In this document: one piece after another, positions 59,545 through 64,000 of the stretch
Layout of the letters: every line of letters begins with the position of its first letter
Numbering within the stretch: position 1 is the stretch's first letter
NCBI RefSeq assembly: GCF_014529535.1
Contig: NW_023503376.1
Coordinates: forward strand, 4,493,608-4,557,607
Source: Bradysia coprophila
Taxonomy: Eukaryota > Arthropoda > Insecta > Diptera > Sciaridae
Length of the DNA stretch: 64,000 nt
Reading direction: 5' to 3'
Made by a program: the position numbers and the translations under genes
Notes under the pieces: model-generated
Database searches by the model: none
What the model saw: the letters and a program-made list of their open reading frames with translations, nothing else
Told to the model about the DNA's origin: nothing

Positions 59545-62500
59545 TCATTGCTTCGCTGCATCGGTAGATGGCACAGCACTTCTGGTCGCTATTGGTACAC
59601 ATTTTTTTGGCCAAATGTGCCACGCTATTGGATTTAAATGCAACGGATTGACTTGATTAACTTCGTCTAAGCCACCAGTGGCCAACGAAACTACAAAGCC
59701 AACAATATAACTAATGACAAAGCCCGACACGGGTACTAGAAGGAACGCAAGATGAAATATTTTCAATAGGAACATCTCTTCGACCGCAACCGGTGATTCA
59801 ATGTTCAGAGTGTGATTGTAAACGGATGTGACATTAAACTGGCAACCATCCGTTGTAGTCGGCAGTTGATCAGTAGTTTTCGGATACAAAATCGAACCAC
59901 ACAACACGAACAGGCCGAATGCTTCACCAATAACCAAACCGGTGAGAACACCCTGTGATCGTGGAGTAAATGAAACTGTTGAGTCGGTGATATCAATACC
60001 GGCGATATTGTATGAAATGCTAGCTTACGACTGCGTTTGCAAATGGACAGATAACGCCCAGTAAATAAGTTCCCAACAATGGTCCCATCAGTGCACCAGC
60101 CAGCGATATGGCAGCTTTCAGTACTGATCCAATCAAACCAACAAAAAATGCCATGCCGATGCTCATCAAGCCATAACTTATGGCCGTTAGTTTGGTGATC
60201 GTTTTTATCTGGGCGAGAAAGACAAAATTTTTGGTGTGAAATTTCATGTCGTCCATCGCTCGGCTCTTATACCTTCAGTTCACTTAATTTGGATAGGCGC
60301 GTCTTCGATAAAATGTCGTCCCATGTAACAGCCGCCAGTGCATTGAAACCGGACGATAAGGTGCTCAAAGCTGCACTGAACACACAACACACGAATAGAC
60401 CGGCTGCGCCAGGAAATTGATGTAACGTTTCCATTACGAAGTACGGCATTAGCTATAATGAGCAGCGATTGAATGGAAGATTTTCTTTACAAAGTTGCAG
60501 TTACCTGGTCAGTCTTGGTGATTACACCTCTCTCAAGTGGATCGCATTTGGAATAGAATGCATAAATGGCAATACCTGCTAAACAAGCACAGCTTATCAT
60601 CGATGCAACACCAATGAGATTCACGTACAAAGCTCTGTGCCAGAAGAGAATACGATGACAACATTACAACTACACTGTGTGGAGTGTGGAATCTGTTTCT
60701 CTAAAGTTCCTCCAAATTTCATCGAGTGTCCGTTCAACACATCGCGAGAAAAGTGACGGAAATTTACGGAAACAGAGTTTGACTCAGCCAGTCGGTACAC
60801 TTACAATTTAGACTTTTTCTTGCTATTTACATTACAATATCTAGCTACCTCGGTTTGTGTGCAACAATAGTTGGCACTCCACATTAAGCCCATACCGAAA
60901 ACGCAGTTCCACAGATTGTTCGTTGCGTACGGATCAAATCCAACACTGAAAGAGTGAGAAAGGACAAATTGTTGGTGATTGTCTTGAGCAGTTCGTGTGT
61001 CTATGTCCTCTCCAATTGCCTTACTTGAAAAATTGGATGCGTCCGTTTTCATTAGCTATTCGGAATGCTTCATCGATTCCACCAACTAAATAGAAACCCT
61101 TCAAAAGAAGGAGAAAGAAAAATTATTTTTTTTAAATGGTTTCGCGGGTGTCCAATAGGGCGTATCGAATTTTTAGAATTTTTAGAATTTTAAGGGCCGC
61201 GATAGCCTGTGTGCAGAAAACGTAGATCATTGAAAACTAATTCCAGGTATATGGTTGATGGATCCGAAGGTGCCCGGGAAGAAGTCCCCCCGGACGACTT
61301 TAACTTTCAAATGGTCATAACTCGGAAAGTTGAGAGTATTTCTGAAAACAATGTTCTAGCAGGATGTAGAGCGTTAAAAACTCTACAAAACTGCCAAAGA
61401 AACCGATGGTCCAAAAGGTGTGTCTGTCGAGGTTTTCTAACATCGAAAGTTCGACATTTTCGTTTTTGACTTTTATTTCCTGAGAGACAAATTATTAACT
61501 TTAGCTTTTGGCATGAGGTTGTAGAGGAGGTCGAGTACTACCAGTACACTAGGCATTGTCCCCGTCGGCGATCCATCCGAAACCACTTTTTCAACATTAA
61601 TGAATGAACTTTTTAAGTGTACCCACGTCGCCCACGAAGCCAGTGCAGACACTGTAACCGGTGTTGCTGAGTCGAGGTAACCTTGGCCAGTAAGTGCACA
61701 TAATATTCCATAACAGTAGCTGAACTTCGTGGTATACCGTGTCAATATAATGTGCTACACCGAATTCTTAAATATTTTGTAAAAGAGTTCAGCTACTGTT
61801 ATGGAATATTATGTGCACTTACAGGCCAAGGTTACCTCGACTCAGCAACACCGGTTACATTGTCTGCACTGGCTTCGTGGGCGACGTGGGTACACTTAAA
61901 AAGTCCATTCAAAAATGTTGAAAAAGTGGTTTCGGATGGATCGCCGACCGGGACAATGCCTAGTTTACTGGTAGTACTCGACCTCCTCTACAACCTCATG
62001 CCAAAAGCTAAAGTTAATAATTTGTCTCTCAGGAAATAAAAGTCAAAAACCAAAATGTCGAACTTTCGATGTTAGAAAACCTCGACAGACACACCTTTTG
62101 GACCATCGGTTTCTTTGGCAGTTTTGTAGAGTTTTTAACGCTCTACATCCTGCTAGAACATTGTTTTCAAAAATACTCTTAACTTTCCGAGTTATGACCA
62201 TTTGAAAGTTAAAGTCGTCCGGGGGGACTTCTTCCCGGGCAGCTTCGGATCCATCAACCATATGCCTGGACTTAGTTTTCAATGATCTACGTTTTCCGCA
62301 CACAGGCTATCGCGACCCTTAAAATTCTCAAAATTCGATACGCCCTAGTGTCCAATGACCACAGAATAACAATTTCAATTACCCTGAATATGACCAACAA
62401 AAGACCGGCATACATCATCATCACCTGAAGGATATCAGTTGCCAGGACCGACTTTAGGCCACCCTTTTTGTGAACGAAATGAATTAAATTTGATTTCTCA

Positions 62501-63348
62501 ATGAAAATTCACAAAAGGAAGACATGCGACATACAATTGAAGTGTAAAATGTACAGACGAGTCCGATCAACAATATCGACGCGGCGGTACTGAGTGGTGT
62601 TACTGAACTCAAGGCGAGTGACGGTCCATATATAACAACCTGTCGATCAGGCATTGAGTAAAGAGCAATATAACTAAGATGTTAAGAGATAGTAAAGGAC
62701 GCTGGGATCTGAATGCTTGCCTTGCATATAAGATACGAACAATTGTGGTGAGACTTCCGAAATGACATTATAGGGCATAGGTCCCAACGTCCGGTCAATG
62801 AAATTCTTCATCCAACTAACACATCGTTACTCACTCCCATGTAAGGTACCGTTGCAAACAGAAAAGTGAACGTCGCAGCTAGTCTAACCTTCTCCGAATT
62901 GAAGCGAATTTTCAGATATTGATTTACGGACGAAAGATTCAAGTCATAATACACGGGCAAAAAAATTTCAGCCGCTGCCAGAGCTGCCATCGTTGATGAA
63001 ACGATTACGATCCAGAACTGAGTTCCTCTCAAATACATTTCCGCTGCAATTGAACATTTTCAATGTTATTTTAAGATCATCTCGCGGTTGATTTTTACTG
63101 CAAAGTGACAACTTACCCGGATAGCCCAATATGGTAACCGAACTTTGAAACGATGCCATCAGGCTGATTGACACGGGGAACCAGTGAAGGGAACGTTCAG
63201 CCGTCAGAAATTGTCTGGCCGTTTTCTTGGCTCTTGTGTCTTTTATCGCATAGTAGACACCGATGCCACTCGAAATGAGCAGCAAAATAATGAAAACTGC
63301 ATAATCGGTCAGACCAAAATTATTGGAGTCGATATTTTCGGCGTGCAT
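59545..63348 (-). CDS. SLC5 sodium/solute symporter (SMVT/SMCT-like)
   Basis: CDS complement(join(59545..59952,60029..60208,60273..60452,60505..60634,60805..60945,61025..61098,62383..62463,62535..62639,62835..63043,63117..63348)), 579 aa; all phases agree. Features in order: TM1 ([20 protein letters not shown]), [101 protein letters not shown] followed by [14 protein letters not shown] (Na+ site region), and further helices to a short C-terminus. Members couple Na+ to uptake of biotin, pantothenate, iodide or monocarboxylates; the insect substrate cannot be read from sequence. AATAAA at 59527-59522 follows the stop. A 1.2-kb hAT-like palindrome lies in the intron between 61099 and 62382. Confidence 0.92.
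61156..62347. mobile_element. 1.19-kb hAT-like foldback element in SLC5 intron
   Basis: Ends TAGGGCGTATCGAATTTT and its complement; the two arms are nearly identical up to a short centre near 61745-61785. Flanked by an exact 8-bp duplication GTGTCCAA (61148-61155, 62348-62355). Mirror-image frames of 86-95 codons in the arms are not genes. Confidence 0.92.
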
Positions 63349-63465
63349 GTTGCTCAGTTAGTCGTGACGATCATGAATTTGCGGTGGCTGTAAGGTAAAC
63401 ATTGAATGTATTTAGCTGAAAGGTTAATGTATTTCCGACGGGTTTGACCTTTCATATAGGAAACG

Positions 63466-63622
63466 CGCTTCAAGCAAAAGTGCTATTAATGACAGCTGCC
63501 AAATAGAGTACTATTTTGTATGAAATTTTATCCTCACTCTTTTTACAGTGTAAAATTTTGTATGGAGCACTGTCAAGTTTCAGTATCCTATTTAGAGTAC
63601 CACTTTTGCTTGAAGTGCGTTG
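63466..63622. mobile_element. 157-bp MITE of the CAACGCACTTC family
   Basis: Ends CGCGCTTCAAGCAAAAGTG and CACTTTTGCTTGAAGTGCG are inverted. CATATAG occurs one base outside each end (7-bp duplication). It shares GACAGCTGCCAAATAGAGTA and AAATTTTGTATGGAGCACTG with the longer element at 29150-29923. Confidence 0.8.
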
Positions 63623-63677
63623 ACATATAGCAAAAATTCGTGAGAGTCATTGTAGCATGTAAAGTTCTCTTTTTTGT

Positions 63678-64000
63678 TTAGGCTAAGAATGCCCCACTAA
63701 TCAAAACAACACATTTTCCTCCAAGTACGTAATTCACTATTAATTCAATAACATGCATCAGGGGACCGTTGATAGGCCAGAGTTCATTTCTTTTTTCATC
63801 GTTGTCCCATACAGCTGTTTCGACATTATTCGGAGGTTCGCTCAAATCGGTTTTCTCTAAATTCCGACTTCTTCGGAAATATCGGGATTTCACAAGGTGG
63901 CCTATTTCAATGAACGTCAACACAAGGTATGGTCGAATGTCAAACTTTGTATGTAGAGGAGGACCAATGCTGTATACTTTGGGGAGGTCACGCAGATCGC
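63678..64000 (-). CDS. 3' exon of an unrecognised gene (partial)
   Basis: On the minus strand the frame is open from the window edge to a stop at 63678-63680, at least 106 codons. It reads DLRDLPKVYSIGPPLHTKFD..RPYLVLTFIEIGHLVKSRYF..., then an acidic stretch with SEPPNNVETAVWDNDEKR, then a hydrophobic end (VIELIVNYVLGGKCVVLISG). Composition and length suggest real coding sequence. I do not recognise the family. The start or upstream exons lie outside the window. It is on the same strand as, and just upstream of, the SLC5 gene. Confidence 0.5.
   Translation of the reverse strand, partial: DLRDLPKVYSIGPPLHTKFDIRPYLVLTFIEIGHLVKSRYFRRSRNLEKTDLSEPPNNVETAVWDNDEKRNELWPINGPLMHVIELIVNYVLGGKCVVLISGAFLA

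Noticed and set aside
61209-62303. Four frames of 86-95 codons
   Set aside because: Mirror images in the arms of the hAT-like palindrome; no start context or family match.

Overview
The window looks like nuclear DNA of an insect, most likely a dipteran. The sequence is AT-rich. Its genes are split by many short GT-AG introns of about 55-90 bases, core promoters are TATA plus TCAKT-type, and the protein families are typical of insects: a CLCN2-type chloride channel with CBS domains, an SLC26A11-like anion transporter, an SLC5 sodium symporter, animal haem peroxidases and TIL-domain proteins. The precise group (a nematoceran fly is my guess) is inference. I see no operons, ribosome binding sites, tRNA, rRNA or CRISPR.

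Layout. 1-8.3 kb is repeat-rich. It holds a YqaJ-type nuclease-like gene (4528-5656, +) and a frame-broken fragment that looks like the DNA-binding half of a tyrosine recombinase (6396-6765, -), both probably from mobile elements. 8.4-16.1 kb holds a secreted haem-peroxidase-like gene (+) followed by a convergent two-domain TIL gene (-). 20.1-26.0 kb is an SLC26 anion transporter (-) whose 3.6-kb intron is full of hairpin elements. 28-35 kb is gene-poor: a TIR element, and a foldback element interrupted by a truncated retroelement. 35.1-39.1 kb is a nine-exon ClC chloride channel (-). 39-48 kb has tandem repeats and transposon relics. 48.3-51.7 kb repeats the earlier arrangement: haem-peroxidase-like gene (+) and convergent TIL gene (-). 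A third TIL gene (+) lies at 56.6-57.5 kb. 59.5-63.3 kb is a ten-exon SLC5 symporter (-). The last 323 bases hold the 3' end of another minus-strand gene that runs out of the window.

How it fits together. Two paralogous [peroxidase-like -> <- TIL] modules plus one extra TIL gene suggest tandem or segmental duplication of a secreted pair. Each TIL domain sits on its own phase-1 exon, and domain number varies between copies. Both peroxidase-like proteins keep the fold and the proximal His but appear to lack the distal DHD motif, so they may be non-enzymatic. The three transporters (SLC26, ClC, SLC5) look unrelated to this cluster except by position.

Repeats dominate the rest. I count at least ten long inverted-repeat (foldback) structures of 0.1-1.2 kb, several with visible target-site duplications. 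There is a three-copy composite element (body + 18-bp minisatellite + terminal hairpin), a four-copy family with GTACGGGGCT ends, and a dispersed roughly 215-bp element with at least five copies. All exon joins were worked out by eye from splice signals and reading phase; no search was run.
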